This document shows, one piece after another, positions 16,278 to 26,120 of a stretch of 64,000 bases of DNA. The stretch comes from Pirellulales bacterium (GTDB taxonomy: Bacteria > Planctomycetota > Planctomycetia > Pirellulales > Thermoguttaceae): contig JAFGRD010000078.1 of NCBI GenBank assembly GCA_016935315.1, positions 1 to 64,000 of the forward strand, in the 5' to 3' direction. Within the stretch, counting starts at the first letter, position 1; each line of letters starts with the position of its first letter. Position numbers and translations under genes: made by a program. The notes beneath the pieces are model-generated. The model was not told the origin of the DNA, did no database searches, and saw only the letters and a list, made by a program, of their open reading frames with translations.

Positions 16278-18515
16278 ATGAGACCATTTCGCGTCGGCAT
16301 TGCCGCCATCCTCTGCCTCGCGGCGGGCCGGGCGTTTGCCCTGCCGATCGAGGACGTCAAGATCCTCAACGATCGTGCGCCCGATTGCTCGTCGCTGGAG
16401 TCGATCGTCGCCACGGTGACCCGCGGATGCAAGACCGACGACCAGCGGGTGATTGCGCTCTACAACTTCTGCCGGTACGACCATTACCATCACGCGTATC
16501 CCAACGAGCCGGACGGCATCTCGGCGTTGAAGCTGATCAACGTCTATGGCTGGGCGCTCTGCGGCGGGCAGCACACGGTGATGGCGGCGCTCTGGGAGGC
16601 GGCCGGCTACCCGTGGCGATATCGCGGGTGGAGCTCGCCGGGCCACACCACGGTCGAGGTCTTTTACGGCGGCCGCTGGCACTACCTCGACACGTTCCTG
16701 AAGTTCTACGCCTGGATGCCCGACCCGCAGAGTCCCGGCGGCCGCACCATCGCCAGCCAGGAAGACATCAAGGCCAACCCGCTGCTGGTCACCGACGGCT
16801 TTCAGATGGACCAGGCCCGCAAGGTCTGCTACCACAGCGACAACCGGTTCGACTACGTGGGCGAGAAGGTCCACTGGACGGCGCCGGCGTTTATGGTCTG
16901 TGGCGATACGCTTCCCGGCGTGCTCAGCGGGGTCCGCAGCAGCCGGAACGCGGGCAGCCCGCGCGGCTGGGGCGGCATCCGCTTCGACGATCCCGGCTAT
17001 TCGACGTCGGTGGACCTTGCCCCCGGCTACGCGCTGACACTCGACTGGGACCGGATCGACGACGCGTTCTACTTCCGCGGCCGAAACCAGGGCGCCTACC
17101 ACTCGTGCGGCGACAAGGACTACCGCAATTGTCCGGCCATCGGGCCGCTGCTGGAACCGTACCATGAGCTGCGCGCCGAGCGGACCTGGTCGAACGGCAC
17201 GCTGGTCTTCCGGCCCGACTTCCGCAACGATGCGTTCCTGGCCGGCCTGCGGCAGGTGGACAACGTGGCCTACCGCGACGGCGGACTGCACCCGCAAGAC
17301 AGCTCGCGCCCGGGGATCGCCGTCGTCGAGATGTCTTCGCCCTACGTGGTCGCCAAGGCCGCGGGCAAGATCGCTTCGGACGACGCCCGGGTCGAGGTCT
17401 CCGGTGATTTGAAGAGTTGGAAGCCGGCCGACCTGGCCAACCTGACTCCTGCGGTCGCCGGGATGTATCGCTACCATGTTCGCATCACGTTCCGCAAGCC
17501 GGTCACCGCGGTCGAACTGACCAGCGTCGTCCAGCACAACCAGGAAGCGTTGCCCTACCTGGCCCCGGGCCGCAATCGGATCACGGTGACGGCGGCCAAT
17601 CCCGAAACCCTGGGCAACAACCGGCTGGTGGTCACCTATGCCTATTGTCTGGGACAGCGCGACCGGACGCCCGAGGACGTGTTCGACCAGGACGCGGAGA
17701 TCGCCCGGGCGCATTACGCGAGTTGGTCGAAGACGCCGGTCGTCGTGCAGCGGACGATGGACCGGTTCCCCGCGACGTTCGAGATCCCCGTGCCAACGCC
17801 GAAGGGCAAGCAGCCCGTCTATCCGCGGATGCTGTTTTTGCGTCGCGAGGTGCTTTCGCCGGGCCAGGAGCCGATGGCCGTTCCGGCGACGCCGACCACG
17901 CCCGAGGTTGGGGCCGACGAGGTCCTTGCCACACTGCCGGAGCCGTGGCAGATCGGCACGCAGCCGCCGCCGGCGTTGCCGAAGCGACCGACCGAGACCG
18001 AGGTCCGACAGCCCACGAAGATCGGCTACGTCTCGAAACAGGGCGAGGTCTTCGACCACCATTTCGTCAAGTGGTTGAAGGATGACTCGGACGCCTGGAT
18101 CCTCCTGGCCGATTTCAACGCGGGCAACCTGCCCGATCTGAAGTCGCTGGCGTCGGCCAAGCTGGTGCTGTTCGTGGAGGAATCGCACGATCGGGCCCCC
18201 ATGCAGGCGGCGGCCGCGGCGCTTCAGACCCCCTTCGAGCCGGGCAAGCCCTACGATTTCGCCAAACTGGGCGGCACGCTGGGCTGGACGATCGTCGCCC
18301 AGGGCAACGGGCCGGGCGATCTGTTCGTCCCGCCGCGGCGATACGAGATCGATGTCACCCGGGCCGTGCGGGGCTGGTGCCGCGGCGAGCCGTTCCATGG
18401 CCTGGCCGTGCGAATCGTGCCCAATCGCGGCGTGGACGACGGCTGGACCGTTCGCTTCACGCCGCCCAAGGAAAATCCGCTGGAATTGCGGATCGAGCGG
18501 TATACGGACCGGTAG
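16278..18515 (+). CDS. Secreted transglutaminase-fold protein, 745 aa
   Basis: ATG 16278 follows AAAGGA with a 7-base spacer and opens a signal peptide (RVGIAAILCLAAGRAFA). A transglutaminase-like domain covers roughly residues 30-180. A Cys-His-Asp triad is visible: ALCGGQH, GHTTVEVF and YLDTFLKFY. Members of this fold cleave peptides or cross-link or transfer amide groups; the substrate here cannot be read from sequence. The remaining 550 residues are probably beta-rich. A segment resembling discoidin/Ig-like modules lies near 370-470 and a C-terminal domain ends ...NPLELRIERY. It stands alone between the pilus locus and a giant surface protein. Confidence 0.8.
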   Translation: MRPFRVGIAAILCLAAGRAFALPIEDVKILNDRAPDCSSLESIVATVTRGCKTDDQRVIALYNFCRYDHYHHAYPNEPDGISALKLINVYGWALCGGQHTVMAALWEAAGYPWRYRGWSSPGHTTVEVFYGGRWHYLDTFLKFYAWMPDPQSPGGRTIASQEDIKANPLLVTDGFQMDQARKVCYHSDNRFDYVGEKVHWTAPAFMVCGDTLPGVLSGVRSSRNAGSPRGWGGIRFDDPGYSTSVDLAPGYALTLDWDRIDDAFYFRGRNQGAYHSCGDKDYRNCPAIGPLLEPYHELRAERTWSNGTLVFRPDFRNDAFLAGLRQVDNVAYRDGGLHPQDSSRPGIAVVEMSSPYVVAKAAGKIASDDARVEVSGDLKSWKPADLANLTPAVAGMYRYHVRITFRKPVTAVELTSVVQHNQEALPYLAPGRNRITVTAANPETLGNNRLVVTYAYCLGQRDRTPEDVFDQDAEIARAHYASWSKTPVVVQRTMDRFPATFEIPVPTPKGKQPVYPRMLFLRREVLSPGQEPMAVPATPTTPEVGADEVLATLPEPWQIGTQPPPALPKRPTETEVRQPTKIGYVSKQGEVFDHHFVKWLKDDSDAWILLADFNAGNLPDLKSLASAKLVLFVEESHDRAPMQAAAAALQTPFEPGKPYDFAKLGGTLGWTIVAQGNGPGDLFVPPRRYEIDVTRAVRGWCRGEPFHGLAVRIVPNRGVDDGWTVRFTPPKENPLELRIERYTDR

Positions 18516-18525
18516 ATCCGGGCTG

Positions 18526-18676
18526 GTGCTCTGTCACGACTAAGAAATGGGGTTGAGTACCGAGGATAGTAACCCGAAGCGTGAGCGAGGGATGCGGCGG
18601 ATTCCGCGTTTTTCCTCGCTTACGCTTCGGGTTGCGATGCCCGAAGCCACCCCAATTTCAAGGTTTGACAGAGCAC
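18526..18676. repeat. Large nested inverted repeat between convergent genes, probably a bidirectional terminator
   Basis: Outer arms GTGCTCTGTCA (18526-18536) and TGACAGAGCAC (18666-18676) are perfect complements. Inner 20-base arms at 18571-18590 (AACCCGAAGCGTGAGCGAGG) and 18614-18633 pair with one mismatch. Smaller complementary patches (GAAATGGGG and CCCCAATTTC) lie between them. The element fills the gap between the stop codons of the transglutaminase and the giant protein. The AACCCGAAGCG type of arm recurs in planctomycete genomes as far as I recall. Confidence 0.7.
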
Positions 18677-21600
18677 TAGGGCCAGCAATCAGTCCAGAAC
18701 AGCTCCTCGGCTGCTTGGGCCGAGTCCCGCCGAGTCCGGCCGCGGGCAGCCAGTGTTGCCAGTTCGTACATCCAATCCGGGTCGAACGACGCCATCGGCT
18801 GCAATTTCTTTGTCGCCTCGCCGGCCCCCGGCGTGGGCACGGTGATCAGCCTCAGCGCGCTGAGGAAGTGGGTCTGGTTGTTTCGCGCCAACAGCACGTC
18901 GGTCGCGTTGACCCGTCCGTCGCGGTTGAAGTCGTAGGGGAAGTCCACCGGGGCGGGGTCGAGGAAGGTCCGGGGGTTGTTCCGGGCCAGGAGCATGTCG
19001 GTCGCATTGACCCGGGCGTCGTCCGTGGAGTTGCCCGCCTCGGCCACCGCGTTGCCGAAGTAGAACACATCGTCGGCAGCCAGCCCCGTGTCGGGCGTCG
19101 CCAGGACGGTCACCTGCAGCCACTGTTTGGTGATCGCGCGGTTTTCCCAGATGAGCGTAACACGATCCGAGCCGCCGGTGCCCGCCCCTGGCCGCACGGT
19201 GATGCTGTTGGGCGATGGGGCGTCGGCCCAGGTGGTCGGGTCGTTGGTGTTGCCGATCTTCAGCTCGAAATCGGCGGCCGTGGGCGTCCGTGAGAGAAGC
19301 CCCAGATTGGTCACATCGATCATCAGGCCGTTGATCCCCATGGCACAGTTGGTGTAGTTGGCGAACGTAGCCGTCTGGCCGGGCAACAGGGCCGTTTTGT
19401 CCGGCGCGATCGCGTCGTCGTCGCGAGCGTCGGCCGCCGGGTCGTTGCCGTCGAAAGCCGAGTTGTTGTAGAAGACGTGTCGATCGACCACGGCAATCCG
19501 CCGGTTGGCGAAGTCCAGGTCGTCGACGTACCCTTCGGGCTCGACCTCGACCAGGTAGGCGTCGTCGGGAAGGGCTTGGATGTAGCCCAGGGGCAAAACT
19601 TGACGCACGTAGTACGTTCCCTCAGGGACGTCGGTAAACGCGAAACGGCCGTCCGTGCCGGTGGTCGTGGTGAAGGTCTCTCCGACCGTGTCGAACAGAT
19701 AGGCCGCCCCGGCACCGAGGTTTTCGCCGGCGACGCCGTCGAATCGGGCGCCGATGACCACCCGATCGCCCAGGCAGCAGACGGAATGGCCGAACTCGTC
19801 TTCCAGATCGGGCGTCGGATTCGGAAACGTCTGCCGCAATTCGCCGGTGGCCATGTCGAACAGGTAGGCGGCCCCCGCGTCGATGGCCCCGGTGTCGTCC
19901 CAGTTCGCACCGACCAGCAGGTTTTCGCCGGCGACGGCGATCGAGCGGCCGAAGCGGTCGTCGTCGCCGGGCTCGGGGTTGAAGAAGGTGCGCAACAGTG
20001 CCCCGGTGTTGGCGTCGAACAGGTAGACGGCTCCGGCGTTGTGTATCGCAGTGTCGTCGCGATGGGCCGCAATCAGCACGCGGTCGCCCACCAGGGCCAC
20101 GTCGTTGCCGAACTCATCCCAGCCGTTCGGCGTGGGGGCGAAGAACGTTCGCAGCAGCTCTCCGGTGGCGGCGTCGAACAGGTAGGCGGCCCCGGCGTTG
20201 TTGGCCCCGGTGTCGTCATAGTAGGCCCCGATCAACACCCGGTTGCCGGAGGCTGCGATGGCACGGCCGAACCGGTCGTTGTCGGCCGGGGTGGGATTGA
20301 AGAACGTCTGCAGCAGGCCGCCGGTCTGGCTGTCGAACAGATAGACGGCCCCGCTGTCGGTGATCGGCGTATCGTCCAGAGCGGCCCCAATCAGCACGTT
20401 GTCGCCGAGCGCCGCGACCGCATAGCCGAACTCGTCGTCTTCGCCGGGCGTGGGGTTGACGAACGTTTGCAGCAGCGCCCCGGTCTGCACGTCGAACAGG
20501 TACGCGATTCCGGAATCGTGATCGCCCGCGTCGTCCTGGTAGGCCCCGATCACCACGCGGCCGTCGCCCACCGCCGCGGCCGCGTATCCGAACCAATCGC
20601 CATCGTCCGGCGAGGGATTGAGGAACGCCCGCAGCAGGTCGCCCGTTTCGCCGTCGAACAGATAGGCGGCCCCCGCGTTGTGGACGAGCGTGTCGTCGCG
20701 GTTGGCCCCGATCAACACGTTGTCGCCCACGGCGACCACCGGGCGACCGAACCGGTCGTTGTCGACCGGGGTGGGGTTGAGGAACGTGTGCACGAGCTGT
20801 CCACCACCCTCGGCCGACTGCAACTCGACTGTGCAGCCGGCAAGGCCCGGCTCGCCCGGGTCGCAGACGCCGTTGCCGTCGAGGTCGTCGAAGACCATGC
20901 CGCGGAACAGATCGAGCGTGACGACGATGCCCACGGTGACCGGGTCCGAGTCTTCCGTGCCGTCGTTGACCACGTAGGTGAAGCGGTCATCCTCGTTGAA
21001 TCCGGCGTCGGGCGTGTAGGTGAACGATCCGTCGGCTCGGAGCGTCAGCGTCCCGTGCTGGACATCGTCGACCAGCACGGCCGAGAGCGAGTCGCCGTCG
21101 ATGTCTTCGTCGTTCTCCAACAGTCCCGGGGCCGGAGCCGAGAGCGTGGTATTTTCGGCCATGCGATAGCCCTCGCCGGTGGCCACCGGCGGGTCGTTGA
21201 CCGGGCGGACGGTGATCGTCACCGTGGCCGGGTTGGAGTCGTTGGCGCCGTCGCCGGCCTGATAGACAAAGGCGTCGGTGCCATGGAAGTCCGGCGGCGG
21301 GGTGTAGTCGAAGGAGCCGTCCGGCCGCAATGTCACCCCGCCGTGCAGCGGCCCGCTCCGCAGCGAAGCCGTCAGGGGATCGCCGTCGACGTCGTTCTTC
21401 AGCACGCCCGGCGCCGGCACCGAGAGCGCCTCGTCCTCGTCCACGGCATACTGGTCGTCGTAGGCCACCGGCACGTCTTCGCGGTAATTGCCGAAGTCGA
21501 GGCCGGTGATGTTTTCGCCCGCAGCCAGCGTGACCGAATAGGTGCCGTCGCCGCCGGGCGAAGTCTGGTAGTAGCCTGCCGGCAGGACTTGCCGAATCCG

Positions 21601-24600
21601 GAAGCTGCCCGGGGGCAGCTCGTCGAAATGGTAGCCGCCGTCGGCCTCGGTGACCGCGGTCACCGGCTCGTAGACGCCCTCGAACAGATAAGCGGCACCG
21701 GCGTTGTCGGCGCCGGCATCGTCGTATTTGACGCCGACCAGCACGTGGCCGCCGACCATGGCGATGGAGCCGCCGAACTGATCGCCGGCGGCCGGCGTAG
21801 GCTTCTGATACGCCTGCAACAGTGCGCCGGTCGCAGCGTCGAACAGACAGGCAGCCCCGGCGTTGCTGCCGCCCGAGTCGTCGTTGGGGACCCCGATCAG
21901 TACCCGGCCTGCGACCCCGGCGACGGAGCTGCCGAACCGGTCGTCGGCGGCGGGCGCAGGGTCGAGGAAGGTTTGCAGCAACTCGCCGGTGCCGGCGTCG
22001 AACAGGTAAGCCGCCCCGGCGTCCACCGCGGCGGTGTCGTCCCGCGGGGCGCCGATCAGCACGTTCTCGCCGACTGCGGCCAGCGACTCGCCGAAGTAAT
22101 CGCCGGCGGCGGGCGAAGGGTTCTGGAACGTTTGCTGCAGGCTGCCGGTCGCCCCATCGAACAGGTAGGCAGTTCCCGCCTGGCCGCTGGCGCCGTCGTA
22201 TCGAGCGCCGATCAACAGGTCGTCGCCCACCGTGGCCACGGCGTAGCCGAACTGGGCGTCGCTCTGCGGCGCGGGACCGAGCAGCGTGTGCAGCAGCTCG
22301 CCGGAGGTGGCGTCGAACAGATAAGCGGCACCGGCCATGGGGCCGTTCGCGCCGTCGCGCCATGCGCCGATCAACACTCGGTCGTCCGTGCCGGCCACGC
22401 TATAGCCGAACCAGTCGTTGGCCTCCGGCGTCGGGTTGAGGAACGTTTGCAGCAGTCGTCCGTCGGCGGCGTCGAACAGGTAGGCGGCACCGGCGTCTGG
22501 AGCGCCCGTGTCGTCCCGATAGGCCCCGACCAGCACGTTGTCGCCGGCCGCCGCCACGCTGTAGCCAAACCAGTCGCCGGCGGCCGGTGTGGGCTTCTGG
22601 AAGGACTGCCGCAGCGCGCCGGTGGCCGGGTCGAACAGGTACGCGGCGCCGGCATCCAGAGCCCCCGTGTCGTCGCGGTAGGCCCCGATCAGCACGCCGC
22701 TGCCCACGGCGGCCACCGACGCCCCGAAGTAGTCGTTGGCTTCGGGCAGGGGGTCTTGCAGCATCGCCAGCAGCCCGCTGCCGGTGCGCTGCAATTCGAT
22801 CGTCCAGTCGGGCAGTCCCGGCTCGCCCTGGTCGCGGACGCCGTCGCGATTGCGGTCCTCGAAGACCGTGCCGCCGAGCGATTCCCGGCCGACTTCGATC
22901 GTGACCGTGGCGACGTTGGAGCCGTCGACGCCGTCGTGGGCGACGTACGTGAAGCTGTCTGTGCCGACGAACAGGTCGCCGGGCGTATAGGTGAACGACC
23001 CGTCCGAACCGAGGGCCAGCGTGCCGTGGGACACGTCGCGGACCAGCACGGCCGAGAGCGGATCCTCGTCGGCGTCGGTGTCGTTCTGCAGCACGCCGGG
23101 AGCGGGCGCCGAGAGCGTGGCCCCCGTCCTCATGCGATAGGTATCGCCGCCGGCTTGGGGCGCATCGTTGACCGGCCGCACGGTAATCGTCACCGTGGCC
23201 GGAGTCGACTGCTCGTGGCCGTCGCCGGCCCGATAGGTGAAGCTGTCGGCGCCGTGGAAATCTGCCTCGGGCGCGTAGTCGAACGATCCGTCCGCATGGA
23301 AATTCAGCACGCCGTGCGACGGATGGCTCGTCAGCGACGCCGTGAGCGGATCCCAATCCGCGTCGTTGCCCAGCACGCCGGGCGCGGGCACCACGAGCGT
23401 CTGATCCTCGTCCACCGCGTAGTCGTCGTCGTGGGCCGCCGGCACGTCGTTCTGATAGTTGCCGAAGTCGCGGTCGGAGACTTCCTCGTCGCCGGCAATC
23501 ACCACTTGATAGGTGCCGTCGCCGCCGGGCAACGTTGGGAAGTAGTCCGGCTGGAGTGTTTCGCCGACGACGTAGGTGCCCGGGTTGAGCCCTTCGAAAC
23601 GGTAGTCTCCCTCCGCGTTGGTCACAGCCGTTGACGAGGCGTGAACACCCCCGAACAGATAGACGGCGCCCGAGTTGCCGGCCGCCGTATCGTCCTTGTA
23701 GGCCCCGATCAGCACGTTGCCGCCGAGGGCCGCGACGGCCTGGCCGAACTGGTCGCCGCCGGCGGGAGTGGGATTCTCGTAGGTTTGGAGCAGTTCGCCC
23801 GTGGCAGCGTCGAACAGGTAGGCCGCCCCGGCGTTGACCGCGCCGGTGTCGTCCAGATAGGAGCCGACCAGCACGTTGCCCTCCACGCCGGCCACCGAAA
23901 TGCCGAACCGGTCGTTGGCCAGGGGCGCGGGGCTGAGGAACGTTTGCAGCAGCGCGCCCGTGGCGGCGTCGAACAGGTAGGCCGCCCCGGCGTCCGTGGC
24001 GGCCGTGTCGTCGTACTGCGAACCGACCAGCACGTTGCCGCCCACCGCAGCCACCGAGACGCCCAACCGGTCGTCGTCGGCCGGGTCGGGTTTCTGGAAC
24101 GTCTGCAGCAGCTCGCCCGTGGCGGCGTCGAACAGGTAGGCGCTCCCGGCGTCGGCGGCGCCGGTGTCGTCGAGACGAGCCCCGATCAGCACGTCGTCGC
24201 CCAGCGCCGCCACGGACCAGCCGAACTGATCGTTGTGGGCCGGTGTGGGATTCTGGAAGGTCTGCAGCAGTTCGCCCGTGTCGGCGCGGAACAAATAGGC
24301 CGCTCCCGCACCGTTGCCCGGTGCCCCAACCAACACCCTGTCGCCGACGCCCGCCACCGAGACGCCGAATTGGTCGCCGGGCGCCGGCGCGGGGTCGAGA
24401 AACGTGTGCAGCAGCTCGCCGGTGTCGGCGTCGAACAGGAACGCGGCGCCGGCGTCGACGGCGGCCGTGTCGTCCTGCGGGGCCCCGACCAGCACCTTGT
24501 CGCCGACTGCCGCGACGGACCAGCCGAAGTAATCGCCCAAGGTAGGCGCGGGACTGGCGAAGGTTTGCAGCAATTGGCCGGTGGCGCCGCTGAGCAGGAA

Positions 24601-24990
24601 GGCGGCCCCACCGTTGGTTCCGCCCGCACTGGCGTAAATGGCCCCGACCAGCACATCGCCGCCGACCGCCGCCACGCTGTAGCCGAAGTATTCGTTTCCC
24701 GAGGCCGCCGGATTGAAGAAGGTCTGTTGCAGGTCGCCGGCCCCGCCGCCGTGCTGCAACTGGACGGTCCAGCCCGGCAGCCCCGGCTCGCCCGCGTCAT
24801 GGACCGCGTCGCGGTCGAGGTCGTCGAACACGGTGCCGCTGATCACCCCCGAACCGTCCAGCAGCGTGCGCTGCTCGAGCGGTTCCAGCAGAAGCCGGCG
24901 CCGGCGGCGATCCGCGAGGCGTGTGTGGCAGGGAAATCGTTTTGCCGAGACTCGGCGACGGTCGCCACGGCGTGTGTTCCGGGTGTCCAT
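18676..24990 (-). CDS. Giant secreted protein with three sets of seven FG-GAP-like repeats, SdrD-B, cadherin-like and dockerin-like modules
   Basis: A 2104-residue cell-surface or exported protein. ATG 24990 is preceded by AGAAGGAGGT. The N-terminus is basic and carries a LEPR-XLL-type motif (LEPLEQRTLL, 35-44). Three blocks begin near residues 48, 700 and 1358. Each opens with an SdrD-B-like module (GxVFDDLDRD...GEPGLPGW). It continues with seven repeats of 55-60 residues containing D.FG.SVA.VG..VL.GA..DDT...AGAAYLFD...G.LL.TF, and then a CnaB-like segment (GTYYVRQVLPLGY). Cadherin-like pairs (DEDxxLxVPAPGVLxND) follow blocks 1 and 2. The last 250 residues hold an HVFYNNSAFDG domain, two dockerin-like Ca sites (DFNRDGRVNATD) and a C-terminal DWMYELATLAARG tail. 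Adhesion or matrix assembly is likely; no catalytic motif is seen. Confidence 0.88.
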   Translation of the reverse strand: MDTRNTRRGDRRRVSAKRFPCHTRLADRRRRRLLLEPLEQRTLLDGSGVISGTVFDDLDRDAVHDAGEPGLPGWTVQLQHGGGAGDLQQTFFNPAASGNEYFGYSVAAVGGDVLVGAIYASAGGTNGGAAFLLSGATGQLLQTFASPAPTLGDYFGWSVAAVGDKVLVGAPQDDTAAVDAGAAFLFDADTGELLHTFLDPAPAPGDQFGVSVAGVGDRVLVGAPGNGAGAAYLFRADTGELLQTFQNPTPAHNDQFGWSVAALGDDVLIGARLDDTGAADAGSAYLFDAATGELLQTFQKPDPADDDRLGVSVAAVGGNVLVGSQYDDTAATDAGAAYLFDAATGALLQTFLSPAPLANDRFGISVAGVEGNVLVGSYLDDTGAVNAGAAYLFDAATGELLQTYENPTPAGGDQFGQAVAALGGNVLIGAYKDDTAAGNSGAVYLFGGVHASSTAVTNAEGDYRFEGLNPGTYVVGETLQPDYFPTLPGGDGTYQVVIAGDEEVSDRDFGNYQNDVPAAHDDDYAVDEDQTLVVPAPGVLGNDADWDPLTASLTSHPSHGVLNFHADGSFDYAPEADFHGADSFTYRAGDGHEQSTPATVTITVRPVNDAPQAGGDTYRMRTGATLSAPAPGVLQNDTDADEDPLSAVLVRDVSHGTLALGSDGSFTYTPGDLFVGTDSFTYVAHDGVDGSNVATVTIEVGRESLGGTVFEDRNRDGVRDQGEPGLPDWTIELQRTGSGLLAMLQDPLPEANDYFGASVAAVGSGVLIGAYRDDTGALDAGAAYLFDPATGALRQSFQKPTPAAGDWFGYSVAAAGDNVLVGAYRDDTGAPDAGAAYLFDAADGRLLQTFLNPTPEANDWFGYSVAGTDDRVLIGAWRDGANGPMAGAAYLFDATSGELLHTLLGPAPQSDAQFGYAVATVGDDLLIGARYDGASGQAGTAYLFDGATGSLQQTFQNPSPAAGDYFGESLAAVGENVLIGAPRDDTAAVDAGAAYLFDAGTGELLQTFLDPAPAADDRFGSSVAGVAGRVLIGVPNDDSGGSNAGAACLFDAATGALLQAYQKPTPAAGDQFGGSIAMVGGHVLVGVKYDDAGADNAGAAYLFEGVYEPVTAVTEADGGYHFDELPPGSFRIRQVLPAGYYQTSPGGDGTYSVTLAAGENITGLDFGNYREDVPVAYDDQYAVDEDEALSVPAPGVLKNDVDGDPLTASLRSGPLHGGVTLRPDGSFDYTPPPDFHGTDAFVYQAGDGANDSNPATVTITVRPVNDPPVATGEGYRMAENTTLSAPAPGLLENDEDIDGDSLSAVLVDDVQHGTLTLRADGSFTYTPDAGFNEDDRFTYVVNDGTEDSDPVTVGIVVTLDLFRGMVFDDLDGNGVCDPGEPGLAGCTVELQSAEGGGQLVHTFLNPTPVDNDRFGRPVVAVGDNVLIGANRDDTLVHNAGAAYLFDGETGDLLRAFLNPSPDDGDWFGYAAAAVGDGRVVIGAYQDDAGDHDSGIAYLFDVQTGALLQTFVNPTPGEDDEFGYAVAALGDNVLIGAALDDTPITDSGAVYLFDSQTGGLLQTFFNPTPADNDRFGRAIAASGNRVLIGAYYDDTGANNAGAAYLFDAATGELLRTFFAPTPNGWDEFGNDVALVGDRVLIAAHRDDTAIHNAGAVYLFDANTGALLRTFFNPEPGDDDRFGRSIAVAGENLLVGANWDDTGAIDAGAAYLFDMATGELRQTFPNPTPDLEDEFGHSVCCLGDRVVIGARFDGVAGENLGAGAAYLFDTVGETFTTTTGTDGRFAFTDVPEGTYYVRQVLPLGYIQALPDDAYLVEVEPEGYVDDLDFANRRIAVVDRHVFYNNSAFDGNDPAADARDDDAIAPDKTALLPGQTATFANYTNCAMGINGLMIDVTNLGLLSRTPTAADFELKIGNTNDPTTWADAPSPNSITVRPGAGTGGSDRVTLIWENRAITKQWLQVTVLATPDTGLAADDVFYFGNAVAEAGNSTDDARVNATDMLLARNNPRTFLDPAPVDFPYDFNRDGRVNATDVLLARNNQTHFLSALRLITVPTPGAGEATKKLQPMASFDPDWMYELATLAARGRTRRDSAQAAEELFWTDCWP

Positions 24991-25349
24991 CGGACCTCCT
25001 TCTCAGGCGGTAAGAAAATTCATTCTCGACGGCTGCGCGGATTCTACCGATCCCATCCCAGGCTGTCAAACAGGGTCGGTCGGCTGCGCAGTCCCGAGGC
25101 GATTTCCGGGGCGAAATGTAACGCCAACTCGCCCCATTTAGCGGTGACTCTGCTATGATGCGTTGGGCCGCCATGCGGCAACTTGTCGCCACGTAGGCCG
25201 TCGCCACATGGCCCAAGGAGCAGTCCGGGTCGCCGAATCCAGGGAAACACCGCACGTTGGACGCGGAACCCCACCGGTGAGTTCCCGGGTGCCCCAGGCA
25301 CAAGTCATCAAGTTTCGTCCATTTGCCGCGAGACGGAGGTAGCGCAATC
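24991..25349. other. Divergent promoter region between the giant protein and the cupin
   Basis: This 359-base gap separates divergent genes. The left end carries the ribosome binding site of the giant gene. The rest has no convincing ORF. A plus-strand promoter candidate is listed separately at 25151-25159. Confidence 0.5.
25151..25159 (+). promoter_or_regulatory. Extended -10 promoter candidate for the cupin gene
   Basis: TGCTATGAT combines a TG extension with a TATGAT -10 hexamer. A recognisable -35 box is lacking, as is allowed for extended -10 promoters. It lies 190 bases before the cupin start codon. Confidence 0.35.
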
Positions 25350-25847
25350 ATGTCCACCCGAGCGAAATCCGCCCTCTGGCGTTTGACCCTGGTCACCGTA
25401 TCGTTGGCCGCGGCGTGTTGGCTTCGATATCCGGCCGGCGCGGCCGACGCGCAGCCGGGGCCGTTGAAGTCGCAGATCGTCCGTTTCAACCAGTCCGCCT
25501 CTTCCCGGGCCGATTGGGGCGAGTTTCGTCGCTATTTCTCCGGCGAGACGTTCGCCACCCAGGACGTGCTGACGGCAGTGGCGATCGTCGAGCCGGGCAA
25601 GGCCCTCCATCGGGCCCATCGCCACGCCGAAGAGGAATACTTGGTCGTGGTGGAGGGTTCCGGCACCTGGTCGCTGGAAGGCAAAGAGTCGCCGGCCCAG
25701 CGCGGCGATATCCTCTACGTCGAGCCGTGGGTCTATCACGGGCTGACCAACACGGGCGAGGGGAAGCTGGTCTTCCTGGTGGTTCGCTACAACGGCAAGG
25801 GCGTGCCGACGCCCCCGCAACCGGACAACCGGCCCAACGAGTTGTAG
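25350..25847 (+). CDS. Secreted single-domain cupin
   Basis: ATG 25350 follows GGAGGT with a 9-base spacer; an upstream in-frame start is not needed. The 165-residue product has a signal peptide (LTLVTVSLAAACWLRYPAGAADA) and one cupin barrel. Motif 1 is GKALHRAHRHAEEEYLVVVEG, with two His and a Glu for metal binding. Motif 2 is GDILYVEPWVYHGLTNTG, supplying the third His. The metal site therefore looks complete. Secreted cupins include sugar-binding, oxygenase and isomerase types, and the sequence does not decide among them. It sits between two giant surface proteins. Confidence 0.85.
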   Translation: MSTRAKSALWRLTLVTVSLAAACWLRYPAGAADAQPGPLKSQIVRFNQSASSRADWGEFRRYFSGETFATQDVLTAVAIVEPGKALHRAHRHAEEEYLVVVEGSGTWSLEGKESPAQRGDILYVEPWVYHGLTNTGEGKLVFLVVRYNGKGVPTPPQPDNRPNEL

Positions 25848-25947
25848 TCTGCGGCTGTTCGCCACAACGTGGCGTCGCCCGCCGAACGACCCGCGAAACC
25901 GCGGAACGGCCTTGCCTGGCGAACCGGAGCGAAATTCGGCAAAAAAC

Positions 25948-25976
25948 TTGCAGATCGTTCCCCTATTTGTCATAAT
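25948..25976 (+). promoter_or_regulatory. Sigma-70-type promoter for the CotH protein gene
   Basis: TTGCAG (25948-25953) and CATAAT (25971-25976) are separated by exactly 17 bases. Each differs from consensus by one or two bases. The start codon of the CotH gene lies about 145 bases downstream. The stretch is AT-richer than its surroundings. Confidence 0.5.
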
Positions 25977-26120
25977 GACGACTCGGGTTCAGTCGGGCGT
26001 TCCGGCCGGAGCCGGTCCATTGATTCGAGGGGATGTTCTCCTGCTTTGGCGTTGGGTCGTTGCACGCCGCCTTGAGGCCCTCTGCCGACGCGCCATGGCG
26101 GAGATGTATGGGAGATCGTC

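Noticed and set aside
16260-18398. A 712-codon minus-strand frame opposite the transglutaminase-fold gene
   Set aside because: Arg/Val-rich shadow with no motif; the plus-strand gene has a signal peptide, ribosome binding site and a catalytic triad.
19477-23634. A 1385-codon open frame on the plus strand
   Set aside because: It is antisense to the 2104-residue protein, whose repeats and modules are unmistakable. The frame stays open because of biased third positions; its product is a repetitive Val/Gly/Arg sequence with no domain.
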